Shown: positions 24,991 through 34,566, numbered from the stretch's first letter. The stretch: DNA of 64,000 bases from Zoogloeaceae bacterium (GCA_024235675.1 JACKLZ010000002.1:1106709-1170708), one strand, 5' to 3'. Notes: generated by a model not told the origin, from the letters alone. Numbers and translations are program-made.

Positions 24991-26472
24991 ATGCCGAAAA
25001 TTGATTGGAATGAGTATGCCTGCGAAGGCCTGTACGACGAGCTACTGGCGAGCGCGGGCAAACCCCGACCTGCGGCCCAGGCGGTATGCGACTACCTGAG
25101 TTCCATCGACGCACAGGAAGTTCGCGATCTGAAAACCGCGGCGGAAGTCGCCATCCAGGTCATGGGCATCACCTTTACCGTCTACTCCGACGGCGACATG
25201 ATCGACCGCGCCTGGCCCTTCGACATCATGCCGCGCATCATCCCCAGCCACGAATGGGCGCATGTCGAAGCTGGCCTCAAGCAACGCGTGAAGGCGCTCA
25301 ACCTGTTCATTGATGACCTCTACAACGAGCAGCGCATCATCAAGGATGGTGTTTTCCCGGCCGAACTGCTGGAGCAATCGGTTAACTTCCGCCAGCAATG
25401 TGTCGGCATCCGTCCGCCGGGCGGCATCTGGGCGCACATCTGCGGCTCCGACCTCGTCCGCGACAAGGACGGCACCATTTACGTGCTCGAAGACAACCTG
25501 CGCATTCCGTCCGGCGTGTCCTACATGCTCGAGAACCGCAACGTCAGCAAGCGTGTGATGCCGGAGCTGTTCCAGACCGGCCGTATCCTGCCGGTGGACG
25601 ACTACCCGGCGCAGCTCTACGACATGCTCGCAGCGATGTCACCGCGACAGATCAGCGAACCGAACATCGTCGTGCTCACCCCCGGCATCTACAACTCGGC
25701 CTACTACGAGCACGCCTTTCTGGCCCAGCAGATGGGCGTCGACCTGGTCGAAGGCTCCGACCTGATTGTGGGCTCTGACGACTGCGTTTACATGCGTACG
25801 ATCGACGGCCTGGTCCATGTGGATGTGATCTACCGCCGGGTCGACGACTTGTTCATCGATCCCGAGGTCTTCAATCCCGAATCCGCCCTCGGCGTGCCCG
25901 GCGTCATGCGGGCGTGGCGCAAGGGCAACGTGACCCTGTGCAACGCGCCGGGCGCCGGCGTGGCCGACGACAAGGTGGTGTATGCCTATGTGCCGGAGAT
26001 CATCCGCTACTACCTGGACGCCGACCCCATCTTGCCCAATGTGCCGAGCTATCTGTGCATGCGCGAGGACGACCGCAACTACGTGCTGGCCAATCTCGAC
26101 AAACTCGTCGTCAAGCCGGCCAACGAGTCCGGCGGTTACGGCATGCTCATCGGCCCGCACTCGAGCGCCGAAGAGCAAGCCAAGTTCGCCGAGCTGATCA
26201 AGGCGAACCCGCGCAACTATATGGCCCAACCCACCCTGAGTCTGTCCGTGACCCCGACGCTCACCGACGACGCCGTCGAACCTCGCCATGTCGACCTGCG
26301 CCCCTTCATTCTGTCCTCAGGCACCGACACCTATGTGACCACCGGCGGTCTGACCCGTGTTGCACTGGTCAAGGGCTCGCTCGTCGTCAACTCATCGCAA
26401 GGTGGCGGCAGCAAAGACACCTGGATCGTCGACACTTCCGGACAGGGGCAAGTCCAAGGACAAGGGAGCTGA
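24991..26472 (+). CDS. Circularly permuted ATP-grasp protein (DUF404/DUF407 type)
   Basis: 493 residues after a strong GGGAGGAG site. Recognisable blocks are WPFDIMPRIIPSHEW, LFIDDLYNEQRIIKDG, VLEDNLRIPSGVSYMLENR, PGIYNSAYYEHAFLA, KPANESGGYGMLIGP and the C-terminal GGSKDTW. Members are predicted to form amide bonds on unknown substrates and are usually found with an alpha-E protein and a transglutaminase-like protease. The alpha-E gene follows 2 bases later; no transglutaminase gene follows, and the operon closes with a terminator. Confidence 0.92.
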   Translation: MPKIDWNEYACEGLYDELLASAGKPRPAAQAVCDYLSSIDAQEVRDLKTAAEVAIQVMGITFTVYSDGDMIDRAWPFDIMPRIIPSHEWAHVEAGLKQRVKALNLFIDDLYNEQRIIKDGVFPAELLEQSVNFRQQCVGIRPPGGIWAHICGSDLVRDKDGTIYVLEDNLRIPSGVSYMLENRNVSKRVMPELFQTGRILPVDDYPAQLYDMLAAMSPRQISEPNIVVLTPGIYNSAYYEHAFLAQQMGVDLVEGSDLIVGSDDCVYMRTIDGLVHVDVIYRRVDDLFIDPEVFNPESALGVPGVMRAWRKGNVTLCNAPGAGVADDKVVYAYVPEIIRYYLDADPILPNVPSYLCMREDDRNYVLANLDKLVVKPANESGGYGMLIGPHSSAEEQAKFAELIKANPRNYMAQPTLSLSVTPTLTDDAVEPRHVDLRPFILSSGTDTYVTTGGLTRVALVKGSLVVNSSQGGGSKDTWIVDTSGQGQVQGQGS

Positions 26473-26474
26473 AC

Positions 26475-27437
26475 ATGCTGTCACGTGTAGCCGAAAACCT
26501 CTACTGGATGGCGCGCTATCTGGAGCGCGCCGAAGACACCGCCCGCCTGGTGCGGGTCAGCCGCCACCTGATGCTCGACTTCCCCGGCACCGCCACGCTC
26601 GGCTGGTCATCACTGATATCGATCAGTGGTGCGGACGAAATCTTTGACGAGTACTACACCGAGCGAGACGCCGCAAACGTACTGACCTTCCTGTGCGCAG
26701 ACCGCCGCTACTCAGGCTCCATTCTGGGCGCACTCGCCGCCGCCCGTGAAAACCTGCGCACCACCCGCGAAGTCATGCCGCGCGAAGTGTGGGAAGAAGT
26801 GAACCGGCTGTTCCTCGAATGCTCCGAAATTTTCAGCGGCACCATCGACCTGCGCCGACTCGACGATTTCCTGCGCGTGGTGATCCGCGGCTGCCAGGCA
26901 CTGACCGGCATGCTCGACGGCAGTCTGAGCGACACGCCCGCGCGAACCTTCTGCGCCGTCGGCGGCTATCTCGAGCGCGCGGACATGATCACCCGCATCC
27001 TCGACGTCCGCTCGGCCAATCTGCTGCCGCGCACACCCGACGACCTCACCCCCTTCGAGAACCTGCAGTGGATGAGTGTGCTCAAGTCGCTGTCGGCCTA
27101 TCAGATGTACCGGCAGCAAGTCCGGCTGCGGGTCCGCGGCCCCGATGTGGTGCGTTTCATTCTGCTCAACCCGCAGTTCCCACGCGCCTTGTACCGCTGC
27201 CTGAACAATCTGCACCGCAAGCTGTACACACTGCCCAGGGCAACACTGGCATGCCAGCGGGTGACGGAGTTGCTCGGCATGCTGGCGACAGAAGACGCCG
27301 CCAGCCTGGCCGACTCACCCGACCGGCTCCACGCCTTTGTCGATGAACTTCAACTGGGCTTCAGCCGGGTGCACGAAGCGATCCAGGGCACCTGGTTCGC
27401 CGGTGTCGACAGTCCGGCACCCGTCGTGGCCGACTGA
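26475..27437 (+). CDS. Alpha-E domain protein (DUF403)
   Basis: 320 residues, almost entirely helical. The N terminus LSRVAENLYWMARYLERAED is the family signature; FCAVGGYLERADMITRILDV and LKSLSAYQMYRQ follow. The family partners with circularly permuted ATP-grasp proteins in a predicted peptide-synthesis or modification system. GGGAG precedes the start. The C-terminal 15 residues are a short unconserved tail. It is followed at once by a shared terminator with the convergent ccmI gene. Confidence 0.92.
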   Translation: MLSRVAENLYWMARYLERAEDTARLVRVSRHLMLDFPGTATLGWSSLISISGADEIFDEYYTERDAANVLTFLCADRRYSGSILGALAAARENLRTTREVMPREVWEEVNRLFLECSEIFSGTIDLRRLDDFLRVVIRGCQALTGMLDGSLSDTPARTFCAVGGYLERADMITRILDVRSANLLPRTPDDLTPFENLQWMSVLKSLSAYQMYRQQVRLRVRGPDVVRFILLNPQFPRALYRCLNNLHRKLYTLPRATLACQRVTELLGMLATEDAASLADSPDRLHAFVDELQLGFSRVHEAIQGTWFAGVDSPAPVVAD

Positions 27438-27439
27438 AT

Positions 27440-27470
27440 GAAAAAACCCGGGGTGACCCGGGTTTTTTTA
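27440..27470. terminator. Bidirectional intrinsic terminator
   Basis: AAAAAACCCGGGGTGACCCGG followed by GTTTTTTTA: a CCCGGG-type stem with A-run on one side and T-run on the other. It ends both the alpha-E operon (plus) and the ccm operon (minus). Confidence 0.92.
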
Positions 27471-28718
27471 TTACTGCGCCAGCTCCGTCTCGATCAGGAG
27501 ATTCACCCCGCTCGCGTCCGGCGGCACGGCCAGCACACCGCTATCGAGATCCCCCGGCCGGGCGCCGGCATTACCGCTCTTTGAAATCCGGGCGCCGATT
27601 TCCACCTTGGCAGGAATCGGTCGATTGCCGGCCATCGACGGCACGCCGGCGAAATCGAACTGCAAAGGCAGGTCCGCCACCGTCTTGCGCAGGATGGCAA
27701 AGGGCATGCCGCCACCCTCCGGGCGAACATAGACAAACAGCACATCGTCCGCGCTGGCCTTCTCGGCCAAGGCGGGCGACAGTGCCACCGTGCCCACCAG
27801 GGAAATGCCGGCCCCGGGGGTTGCGGCCGACGCCGCCGCCGGCGGTGCAGACGCCGCCATAGGCGCCATACCTGCCCGTTGGCGTGCCTCGGCGATGCCT
27901 TGCCGAATGGAGGTGGCCAATTCACTTTCGGCGGGCAGCTGAGCCAGCATCCGCTCCCATTGCGCCGCCGCCTTGGCAAAATCGGACGCCTGGAATGCTG
28001 CGCTGCCCGACAACGCCAGCGCCTTGATATTGTCCGGCTCCAGCGACAAGGCCTTGTCGATCAATGCCAAGGGCTCGCCCGCCAGCGAACGGTTGTTGGC
28101 CGCGGCCAGCGCATCGGCCCAATCGGCGTACACCTGCGCCTCGTCCGGCATGCGCTTGGCCAGCTCACCGTAGGCGGTAGCCGCCTCGGCAAAGCGGCCC
28201 ATCGCGTTGTAGGAACGCGCCAGCATGAACCAGCCTTCAGCGTTTTCCGGGTCCTGCTTGAGCCGCTCGGCCAGCGTCGCCACCATCTCCTCGACCTGCT
28301 CCGGCGTCACCTGATGCGTGTCCGCGCCACCGACCTGGGTCGGGTCCAGCCCTTCGGGACTGCCAATATCCAGATAGATCACCCCCGCCAGCAGCGGGAT
28401 CAGCAGCGCCGTAACCACCCCCCAACCGCGTGCGGACTTCCCGATCAAAGTGCCCGTGCGGGTCTCGCCCTCGTCCAGCGCACGGCGTTCGAGCTCGTCG
28501 CGGGTGCGCTGATAGTCGGCCTGCGACATATCGCCGCCAGCGACATCCGCGTCGAGTTCAGCCAGTTGCTCGCGCAGAACAGCCAGGGCCGTTTTGGTTT
28601 GCAAGGCGTTGGCGTCGTCCTCGAGCTGGGCGCCGGAGGCATTGCGGAACAGTGGCACCGCCACCATCAACAGGGCCACCACCACCAGCAACCCGGCAAA
28701 TACGATGAAGCTAGTCAT
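27471..28718 (-). CDS. ccmI: CcmI: apocytochrome c chaperone (TPR)
   Basis: 415 residues. A first membrane helix at residues 4-24 and a second near 92-112 flank a cytoplasmic loop; the periplasmic part has TPR repeats (GWFMLARSYNAMGRFAEAAT, about 165-185) and a C-terminal beta domain similar to that fused in CcmH of E. coli. It presents the apocytochrome to the CcmF/CcmH ligase. It overlaps ccmH by ATGA and is the last gene of the operon. Confidence 0.9.
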   Translation of the reverse strand: MTSFIVFAGLLVVVALLMVAVPLFRNASGAQLEDDANALQTKTALAVLREQLAELDADVAGGDMSQADYQRTRDELERRALDEGETRTGTLIGKSARGWGVVTALLIPLLAGVIYLDIGSPEGLDPTQVGGADTHQVTPEQVEEMVATLAERLKQDPENAEGWFMLARSYNAMGRFAEAATAYGELAKRMPDEAQVYADWADALAAANNRSLAGEPLALIDKALSLEPDNIKALALSGSAAFQASDFAKAAAQWERMLAQLPAESELATSIRQGIAEARQRAGMAPMAASAPPAAASAATPGAGISLVGTVALSPALAEKASADDVLFVYVRPEGGGMPFAILRKTVADLPLQFDFAGVPSMAGNRPIPAKVEIGARISKSGNAGARPGDLDSGVLAVPPDASGVNLLIETELAQ

Positions 28719-29188
28719 GCCTGTGTTCCGTTTTTATCGTCTTTTTCAAGCAGGGCGCGCGCCTTTGCACGCTGCGCGTCGTCCAGAACCGGAGCGCTCT
28801 CTTTGTTGCGGCGCGCCAGACGCACCATCAGCACACCAATGCCGACCACGGCCAATACCATCGGGCCGAGCCAAAGCAACAGGGTGCTGCCGCGCATGGG
28901 CGGCTCATACAGCACGAAGTCGCCGTAGCGCGCCACCATGTAGTCGGCAATTTCATCTTCGTTCTTGCCGGCAGTCATTTGCTCGCGCACTTGCGCCCGC
29001 AGATCCTGTGCAAGATCGGCGTCGGACTCCGCGATCGACTGATTCTGGCAGACCAGGCAGCGCAACTTGTGCGACAAGGCCATGACCCGCGCTTCGAGCA
29101 CCGGGTCGGCGGCCACCGGCGCCGCCGTGTCGGCGTGCGCAGCGAGGGCGAACAAAGACAGCCCGCAGGCCAATAGAAGACGTCGCAT
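28715..29188 (-). CDS. ccmH: CcmH: apocytochrome thiol reductant
   Basis: 157 residues: signal peptide MRRLLLACGLSLFALAAHA, active-site LRCLVCQNQSIAESDADLA, then MVARYGDFVLYEPP and one C-terminal membrane helix (about 103-123). It reduces the CXXCH thiols of apocytochromes before haem attachment. It is the short form without the TPR half, consistent with a separate ccmI. Start is two bases from the ccmG stop. Confidence 0.94.
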   Translation of the reverse strand: MRRLLLACGLSLFALAAHADTAAPVAADPVLEARVMALSHKLRCLVCQNQSIAESDADLAQDLRAQVREQMTAGKNEDEIADYMVARYGDFVLYEPPMRGSTLLLWLGPMVLAVVGIGVLMVRLARRNKESAPVLDDAQRAKARALLEKDDKNGTQA

Positions 29189-29190
29189 GA

Positions 29191-29784
29191 TCAGGATTCC
29201 GCCTTGAGGGCGGCCACTTTGGGCAGGATGGTGTCGCGCAGCGCATCGGGCGTGATCGGCCCGATGTGCTTGTAGCGGATCACGCCTTGCTTGTCGATGA
29301 GGAAGGTCTCTGGCACGCCATACACGCCGAAATCGATACCGACGCGACCATTGATGTCGAGAATGCTCACATCGTAGGGATCGCCATGGCTTTTCAGCCA
29401 ATCGCTGGCGCGCTCAATGGCCATCGGCAACTCGTTCTCGGCCGCCACCTTGCGCATGTCGATCGTGCCATCGCCACGCACTTCCTTGTAATTGAGGCCG
29501 ACCAGCGGCACTTCCTTGCGCTTTGACAGCGCCACCAGCACCGGATGCTCCTGACGACAGGCCACGCACCAGGACGCCCACACATTCAACAGCCACACCT
29601 GGCCTTTCATGTCGGCCAGACCGAGCGTTTGCTCGGGCTTGTCCAGCCGCGTCAGGGTGAAGTCGGGGGCGGGTTTGTCGATGAGCGGCGAGGGGACTTC
29701 CCGCGGATTCAGACTCAGGCCGAATCCGAGGAAGCCCACCAGCAGCAGAAACAGAAACAGAGGAACAAGAAACTTGGCTTTCAT
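29191..29784 (-). CDS. ccmG: CcmG/DsbE: membrane-anchored thioredoxin for cytochrome c maturation
   Basis: 197 residues with an N-terminal anchor (VPLFLFLLLVGFLGFG) and a thioredoxin domain. The active site is WASWCVACRQEHP; the family usually has a proline at the third position, so CVAC differs from the common CPTC. GVYGVPETFLID contains the cis-proline. It keeps CcmH and the apocytochrome reduced. Eight bases separate it from ccmF. Confidence 0.94.
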   Translation of the reverse strand: MKAKFLVPLFLFLLLVGFLGFGLSLNPREVPSPLIDKPAPDFTLTRLDKPEQTLGLADMKGQVWLLNVWASWCVACRQEHPVLVALSKRKEVPLVGLNYKEVRGDGTIDMRKVAAENELPMAIERASDWLKSHGDPYDVSILDINGRVGIDFGVYGVPETFLIDKQGVIRYKHIGPITPDALRDTILPKVAALKAES

Positions 29785-29792
29785 AGGTCTCT

Positions 29793-31766
29793 TCAGGCCG
29801 TTTGACGCGCGCCGGCGTCAGGGGCGGTACGTGCCGCCAGACGGCGGTACCGACGATCGGCCGCGGCCAGCCCGCCACCAAAGGCCATCAGCAAGCAGCC
29901 GAACCAGATCCAGCTGATAAAGGGCTTGTGATAGAGGCGCACGATCCAGGTGGTGTCGTCGATCTGCTCACCCATGGAGGCATAGATATCGCCAAACAGA
30001 CCGATATCCAGCGACGCTTCGGTCATCGGCATCTGGCGCGCGAGGTAGATGCGTTTTTCGGGGGTAAGAGTGGCGACCGGCTTGCCGTCGCGCGTCACCT
30101 TCAAGGTGCCTTCCGCCGCGGCATAGTTCGGGCCGGGGGCGTCGGTGATTGCGGTGAGCTCGAAGTCGTAGCCCGCCATCGTGGCCGTGTCACCCACTCG
30201 CATTTTCACGTCGAGATTGGTCTGGGTGCCATTGACCATGGCAACGCCAATGATGAAGACACCGATACCGACGTGGGCGATCCACATGCCCCACCAGGCG
30301 CGGGGAATACCGCTCAGGCGCACACCGGCAGCGGCACCCGGGCGCTCACCCAGACGCTCGACAAGCAGCACGATATTGACGATCAGCACCCATGCGGCCA
30401 GCGACATGCCGACAATCATGCGCCAGCTCATCGTGCCGGCCAGCCAGGCACCGGTGAATCCCAGCACCACACTGGCGACAAACCACGGCGCCAGCTTGCC
30501 GAGAATGACCCCGGTGTCGTGCCCCTTCCAGCGCAGCAAGGGGCCCATCGCCATCAACAAGACGACCGGTATCATCAGCGGCAAAAACACCGACTCGAAG
30601 TACGGCGGGCCGACGGAGATCTTGCCCAGATTGAGCGCATCGAGGAACAGCGGGTAGAGCGTACCGAGCAGCACCGAGGTGGCGACCACCGACAGCAGCA
30701 CGTTGTTGGCCAGCAACACCGACTCGCGCGACACCAGGGCAAACTTGCCGCCGCCGGCGAGCTTGGGCGCACGCCAGGCAAAGAGCATCAACGAGATACC
30801 GATCACCAGCACCAGCAGACCGAGGATGTAGAGACCACGACGCGGATCGGTGGCGAAGGCATGCACCGAGGTCAGCACGCCCGAACGGACCAGGAAGGTG
30901 CCCAGCAAGGACAGCGAGAAGGCCGCGATGGCCAGCAACACCGTCCAGCTGCGGAAGGCACCGCGTTTTTCGGTGACGGCCAGGGAGTGGATCAGCGCAG
31001 TGCCCACCAGCCAAGGCATGAAGGACGCGTTTTCGACCGGGTCCCAGAACCACCAGCCACCCCAGCCCAATTCATAGTAGGCCCAGCCCGAGCCCACCGC
31101 GATGCCGAGGGTGAGAAACACCCAGGCCACACTGGTCCAGGGGCGCGACCAGCGCGCCCAGGCGACATCCAGTCGTCCCGAGATCAAGGCGGCGATCGCG
31201 AAGGCAAAGGCCACCGAGAACCCGACATAGCCCATGTAGAGCAGCGGCGGATGGATGATCATCCCCGGATCTTGCAGCAGGGGGTTGAGGTCCTGCCCCT
31301 CCGCGACGCCCGGCAGCAAACGGGTGAACGGGTTGGAGGTGAACAGGATGAATGAGGTGAAACCGCCGCTGACCAGACCGAGCACGCCCAGCACGCGAGC
31401 GACGAAGATATCCGGCAGCGTCCGCGAGAACATCGCAACGGCCAGCGTCCACCCCGCCAGGATCAGCCCCCACAGCAGCAGGGAGCCCTCGTGGCTACCC
31501 CACACGGCCGTCACCCGATAATGGAGCGGCAGCTTCGTGTTGGAGTGCTGGGCGACGTATTCAACCGAAAAGTCATTGGCCACGAAGGCCCAGGTCAAAC
31601 AGGCAAACGCCAGCGCCATGAACGCAAACTGCGCCACCGCGGCGGGCCGGGCCACCGCGATCAGGGCGCTGCGGTACTGGTGCGCGCCGACCAGCGGGAC
31701 GACGCCCTGCACCAATGCAACCAGGAAGGCCAGAATGAGCGCGAAGTGTCCGAGTTCTGGGATCAT
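29793..31766 (-). CDS. ccmF: CcmF: haem lyase core subunit
   Basis: 657 residues with many membrane helices. The WWD haem-handling domain reads GWGGWWFWDPVENASFMPW (about residues 231-249), and HPPLLYMGYVGF and GSHEGSLLLW supply conserved histidines. It moves haem from CcmE to apocytochrome c with CcmH/CcmI. Length matches the family. The start overlaps the ccmE stop by ATGA. A 517-residue frame on the other strand here is a shadow. Confidence 0.96.
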   Translation of the reverse strand: MIPELGHFALILAFLVALVQGVVPLVGAHQYRSALIAVARPAAVAQFAFMALAFACLTWAFVANDFSVEYVAQHSNTKLPLHYRVTAVWGSHEGSLLLWGLILAGWTLAVAMFSRTLPDIFVARVLGVLGLVSGGFTSFILFTSNPFTRLLPGVAEGQDLNPLLQDPGMIIHPPLLYMGYVGFSVAFAFAIAALISGRLDVAWARWSRPWTSVAWVFLTLGIAVGSGWAYYELGWGGWWFWDPVENASFMPWLVGTALIHSLAVTEKRGAFRSWTVLLAIAAFSLSLLGTFLVRSGVLTSVHAFATDPRRGLYILGLLVLVIGISLMLFAWRAPKLAGGGKFALVSRESVLLANNVLLSVVATSVLLGTLYPLFLDALNLGKISVGPPYFESVFLPLMIPVVLLMAMGPLLRWKGHDTGVILGKLAPWFVASVVLGFTGAWLAGTMSWRMIVGMSLAAWVLIVNIVLLVERLGERPGAAAGVRLSGIPRAWWGMWIAHVGIGVFIIGVAMVNGTQTNLDVKMRVGDTATMAGYDFELTAITDAPGPNYAAAEGTLKVTRDGKPVATLTPEKRIYLARQMPMTEASLDIGLFGDIYASMGEQIDDTTWIVRLYHKPFISWIWFGCLLMAFGGGLAAADRRYRRLAARTAPDAGARQTA

Positions 31767-32209
31767 TGCGACACCGTCGAGGCTGTTTTGTGGGCCTTGT
31801 CGATCGCGTCCTGCGCTTCGGGCGGCATGTAGTTTTCGTCGTGCTTGGCAAGCACTTCGGTGGCGGCAAACTGGCCGTCAGCCCCCAGCGCGCCCTGCAC
31901 CACCGCGCCCTTGCCTTCCTTGAACAGGTCCGGCAGCGGGCCCTTGTAGGCCACCGGAATCGAGCGAGCCGTATCGGTAATGGCGAAGCGCACGGTGATG
32001 CCGTCGGCGTCACGCTTGATCGAGCCGCCCTCAACCATGCCGCCGATGCGGAAGGTCCGCCCCTGCGGCGCCTTGCCTTCGGCGACCTCGGTCGGCGTGT
32101 GGAAGAACACCAGGTTCTGCTGAAATGCCGACAACACCAAGGCAACGGCACCGCCGAGCAAGGCGACACCTGCCACCACGAGGATCAGACGTTTCTGTCT
32201 GGCTTTCAT
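31763..32209 (-). CDS. ccmE: CcmE: periplasmic haem chaperone
   Basis: 148 residues: N-terminal anchor (LILVVAGVALLGGAVALVLS), an OB-fold, and the haem-binding motif LAKHDENYMPPE with the histidine that binds haem covalently (about residue 129). It accepts haem from CcmC and passes it to CcmF. The overlap with ccmD is ATGA. Confidence 0.96.
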   Translation of the reverse strand: MKARQKRLILVVAGVALLGGAVALVLSAFQQNLVFFHTPTEVAEGKAPQGRTFRIGGMVEGGSIKRDADGITVRFAITDTARSIPVAYKGPLPDLFKEGKGAVVQGALGADGQFAATEVLAKHDENYMPPEAQDAIDKAHKTASTVSQ

Positions 32210-32406
32210 TCTTGACTCTCCTTGCGCCGTGCGCTGGCCTTCATGGCCTGACGCAGTCGCTGCAACCGATGAACCACCTGCTTCCGACGGCGCAACACCA
32301 CGACAAGTTCCAGCGCAATCAAAGCAAATGTGACGCCGTACGATCCCCAGACGAAGAATGCAGCCCCGCCCATGGACCAGAAATCGGACATGGATTGCCA
32401 GTTCAT
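32206..32406 (-). CDS. ccmD: CcmD: small haem exporter subunit
   Basis: 66 residues with one membrane helix (about 20-38, GSYGVTFALIALELVVVL) and a basic Arg/Lys tail, the standard CcmD plan. It stabilises the CcmABC complex and helps release holo-CcmE. Start chosen at MNWQSMSDF, which overlaps the ccmC stop by ATGA. A longer frame upstream is within ccmC and not real. Confidence 0.88.
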   Translation of the reverse strand: MNWQSMSDFWSMGGAAFFVWGSYGVTFALIALELVVVLRRRKQVVHRLQRLRQAMKASARRKESQE

Positions 32407-33164
32407 GCCTGCGCCCCCTTGGCTTCGAGGACTTCGCCCACCCAGTCGGTATGGCGTTCGCGCTCCAGAATCAAGGAGCGCACCCGCCACAGCACGACGG
32501 CGATCGTATAGGCCCACGAGGCCAGCGCCATCACCAGCATGGCCATCAGCATGGTGGTCGCCATGCTCGGCGCTTTGGTCAGACTGACCGAGGCGCCCTG
32601 ATGGAGCGTATTCCACCACTTCACCGAAAAATAGATGACCGGCACATTCACCGCACCAACCAGCGCGAGAATGGCCCCGGCCTTGTCGGCCCGGCGCGGA
32701 TCTTCAATGGCGCGGGTCAAGGCCATGAAGCCGAAATACAGGAACAGCAGCAGCAGCTGCGAGGTCAGCCGTGCGTCCCAGACCCAATAGGCGCCCCAGG
32801 TGGGCCGCCCCCACAAGGCGCCGGTCCACAAGGCGACGAAACAGAACATCGCGCCTGTCGGCGCAAGCGCCTGAGTCATCATGGCCGACAGCCGGGTGTT
32901 GAAGACCACCCCGATCGCCGACCAGAACGCCATGATCAGATAGATGAACATCGACATCCATGCCGCCGGCACATGGATAAAAATGACCCGGTAGACCTCG
33001 CCCTGCACGGCGTCCGTCGGTGCGACGAAAAAGCCAAGATACAGGCCCACCAAGGCGAAGGCCACTGCCGCCGCCGCAAACCAGGGCGCCAGACGCCCGG
33101 CGAGCGGGTAGAACACGTTCGGTGCGGCGTAACGAAAGAGGCTGAAGCGTTGTCCGGATTCCAT
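32403..33164 (-). CDS. ccmC: CcmC: haem exporter protein
   Basis: 253 residues, six membrane helices, with the tryptophan-rich WWD domain (TWGAYWVWDARLTS, about 131-144) and the conserved periplasmic histidines in FIHVPAAWMS and an outer loop near residue 190. It attaches haem to CcmE. It lies 52 bases from ccmB, the only real gap in the operon. Confidence 0.96.
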   Translation of the reverse strand: MESGQRFSLFRYAAPNVFYPLAGRLAPWFAAAAVAFALVGLYLGFFVAPTDAVQGEVYRVIFIHVPAAWMSMFIYLIMAFWSAIGVVFNTRLSAMMTQALAPTGAMFCFVALWTGALWGRPTWGAYWVWDARLTSQLLLLFLYFGFMALTRAIEDPRRADKAGAILALVGAVNVPVIYFSVKWWNTLHQGASVSLTKAPSMATTMLMAMLVMALASWAYTIAVVLWRVRSLILERERHTDWVGEVLEAKGAQA

Positions 33165-33216
33165 GGCCTTAGGAAATCAATAGCAGCGGCGAGACGACCG
33201 CAGGTTTTTCGGGGGC

Positions 33217-33885
33217 CTACTCTACCGCGATTCGCAAGGCGGCGGCACACGCCCACGGTGCCAGCGCCAGCGCCGCCAGCGATCCGCCGCCCAGCAGCAT
33301 CAAATGCGCGCTCGCGCCAGTGCCCGACAGATAGGCATCCACAGCACCTGCGCCAAAAATCAGGATCGGCACGAACAAAGGCAAGACCAGCAGTGCCAGC
33401 AACATGCCGCCACCGCGAAGGCCCAGCGTGAGCGCAGCGCCCACCCCACCCAGGAGCGACAGGATCGGCGTACCGAGCAGCAAGGATAGGATCAGCACCA
33501 CGGTTGCGCTTTGCGTCATATCAAACAGCAAGGCCAGTGCCGGCGCGGCAATGACCAGGGGCACGGCAGTGGTCAGCCAGTGCGCCAGCACCTTGGCCAG
33601 CACCCACAGCACCGGCGGCTCGGGCGACAACAGCAGTTGTTCAAGCACACCGTCGGTGTGGTCCTGTGAGAACACCCGGTGCAGCGAGAGCAGCGTCGCC
33701 AACAGCGCCGCGACCCACAACACACCCGGCGCAATGGTACGCAACAGATTCGGCTCGGCACCGACGCCAAACGGAAACAGGCAGGCGACGATGGTGAAGA
33801 ACGCCAGGGTCACCAACACATCGGCACGATTGCGCCAGGCCAACAGCAGATCGCGGCGCAGCACTTCGAGAAAAACACTCAGCAT
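33217..33885 (-). CDS. ccmB: CcmB: ABC-type permease of cytochrome c maturation
   Basis: 222 residues with six membrane helices; RRDLLLAWRNRADVLVTL at the N terminus and FSQDHTDGVLEQLLLSPEP are family signatures. It pairs with the CcmA ATPase; the pair drives release of haem-loaded CcmE from CcmCD. It overlaps ccmA by seven bases. Confidence 0.95.
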   Translation of the reverse strand: MLSVFLEVLRRDLLLAWRNRADVLVTLAFFTIVACLFPFGVGAEPNLLRTIAPGVLWVAALLATLLSLHRVFSQDHTDGVLEQLLLSPEPPVLWVLAKVLAHWLTTAVPLVIAAPALALLFDMTQSATVVLILSLLLGTPILSLLGGVGAALTLGLRGGGMLLALLVLPLFVPILIFGAGAVDAYLSGTGASAHLMLLGGGSLAALALAPWACAAALRIAVE

Positions 33886-34505
33886 GCCGACTCCGCAAGA
33901 TCAACGGTGCGCATCGGTGTGGCAAAAGGCACGTCCTGGTGCGTGGTCATCACCACCATGCCACCCCGGGCGCAGTGCGCATCGAGCCACTCGGCCAGAT
34001 CTCTCACGGCCGTGACGTCCAGCGCAGTAAAGGGCTCATCGAGAATCCACAAGGGAACATTCTCAGACAGATACAGCCGCGCCAAGCCGACCCGACGCCG
34101 CTGCCCTTGAGACAGGACTTTGGCGGGCAAATCACGCTGCGGCCCCAGTCCGATGCGCTCGAGCGCGAGTTCCGACTGCCCGACATCCGCGCTCAAGCCG
34201 TGACATGCCGCTGCGAAGCGCAGATTTTCAAGCGGACTGAGCAAATCATTCAAGGCCGCGGCATGGCCCAGATAGAGCGTGTCACGGTGAAAAGCCTCGC
34301 GCGCGCGATCGATACGGGCGCCCTTCCAGCTGACCTGTCCGTGTTCGGGCATGGCCAGGCCACACAGCAAACGCAGCAAACTGGTCTTGCCGACGCCGTT
34401 CGGGCCGGCAATGCGCACCAACTCGCCGGGTCGGACGGTCAGCGCCACATCGGCAAACAACATGCGATCGCCGCGCAGGCAGGCGAGTTCGGTGACTTCC
34501 AGCAT
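33879..34505 (-). CDS. ccmA: CcmA: ABC ATPase of cytochrome c maturation
   Basis: 208 residues. Walker A GPNGVGKTSLL (about 34-44), signature LSQGQRRRVGLARL, Walker B LWILDEPFTALD and the switch histidine in TTHQDVPF are all present. First gene of the ccm operon; it begins 62 bases after the terminator behind napC, so a ccm promoter probably lies at about 34506-34560, where I see no clear box. Confidence 0.96.
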   Translation of the reverse strand: MLEVTELACLRGDRMLFADVALTVRPGELVRIAGPNGVGKTSLLRLLCGLAMPEHGQVSWKGARIDRAREAFHRDTLYLGHAAALNDLLSPLENLRFAAACHGLSADVGQSELALERIGLGPQRDLPAKVLSQGQRRRVGLARLYLSENVPLWILDEPFTALDVTAVRDLAEWLDAHCARGGMVVMTTHQDVPFATPMRTVDLAESAC

Positions 34506-34566
34506 GGCCGCGATTTCATCACATTGCGGCGCAAAAGGATATGTGCAAAATCAAATCGTTCGCGCG

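Noticed and set aside
23815..26472. A continuous 885-residue plus-strand frame fusing the EAL gene region to the ATP-grasp gene
   Set aside because: Its first 390 residues are the GGDEF-EAL gene in a shadow frame; the ATP-grasp gene has its own GGGAGGAG site at 24981.
29802..31355. A 517-residue plus-strand frame opposite ccmF
   Set aside because: Composition is Gln/His/Arg-rich without hydrophobic or domain pattern; ccmF explains the region.
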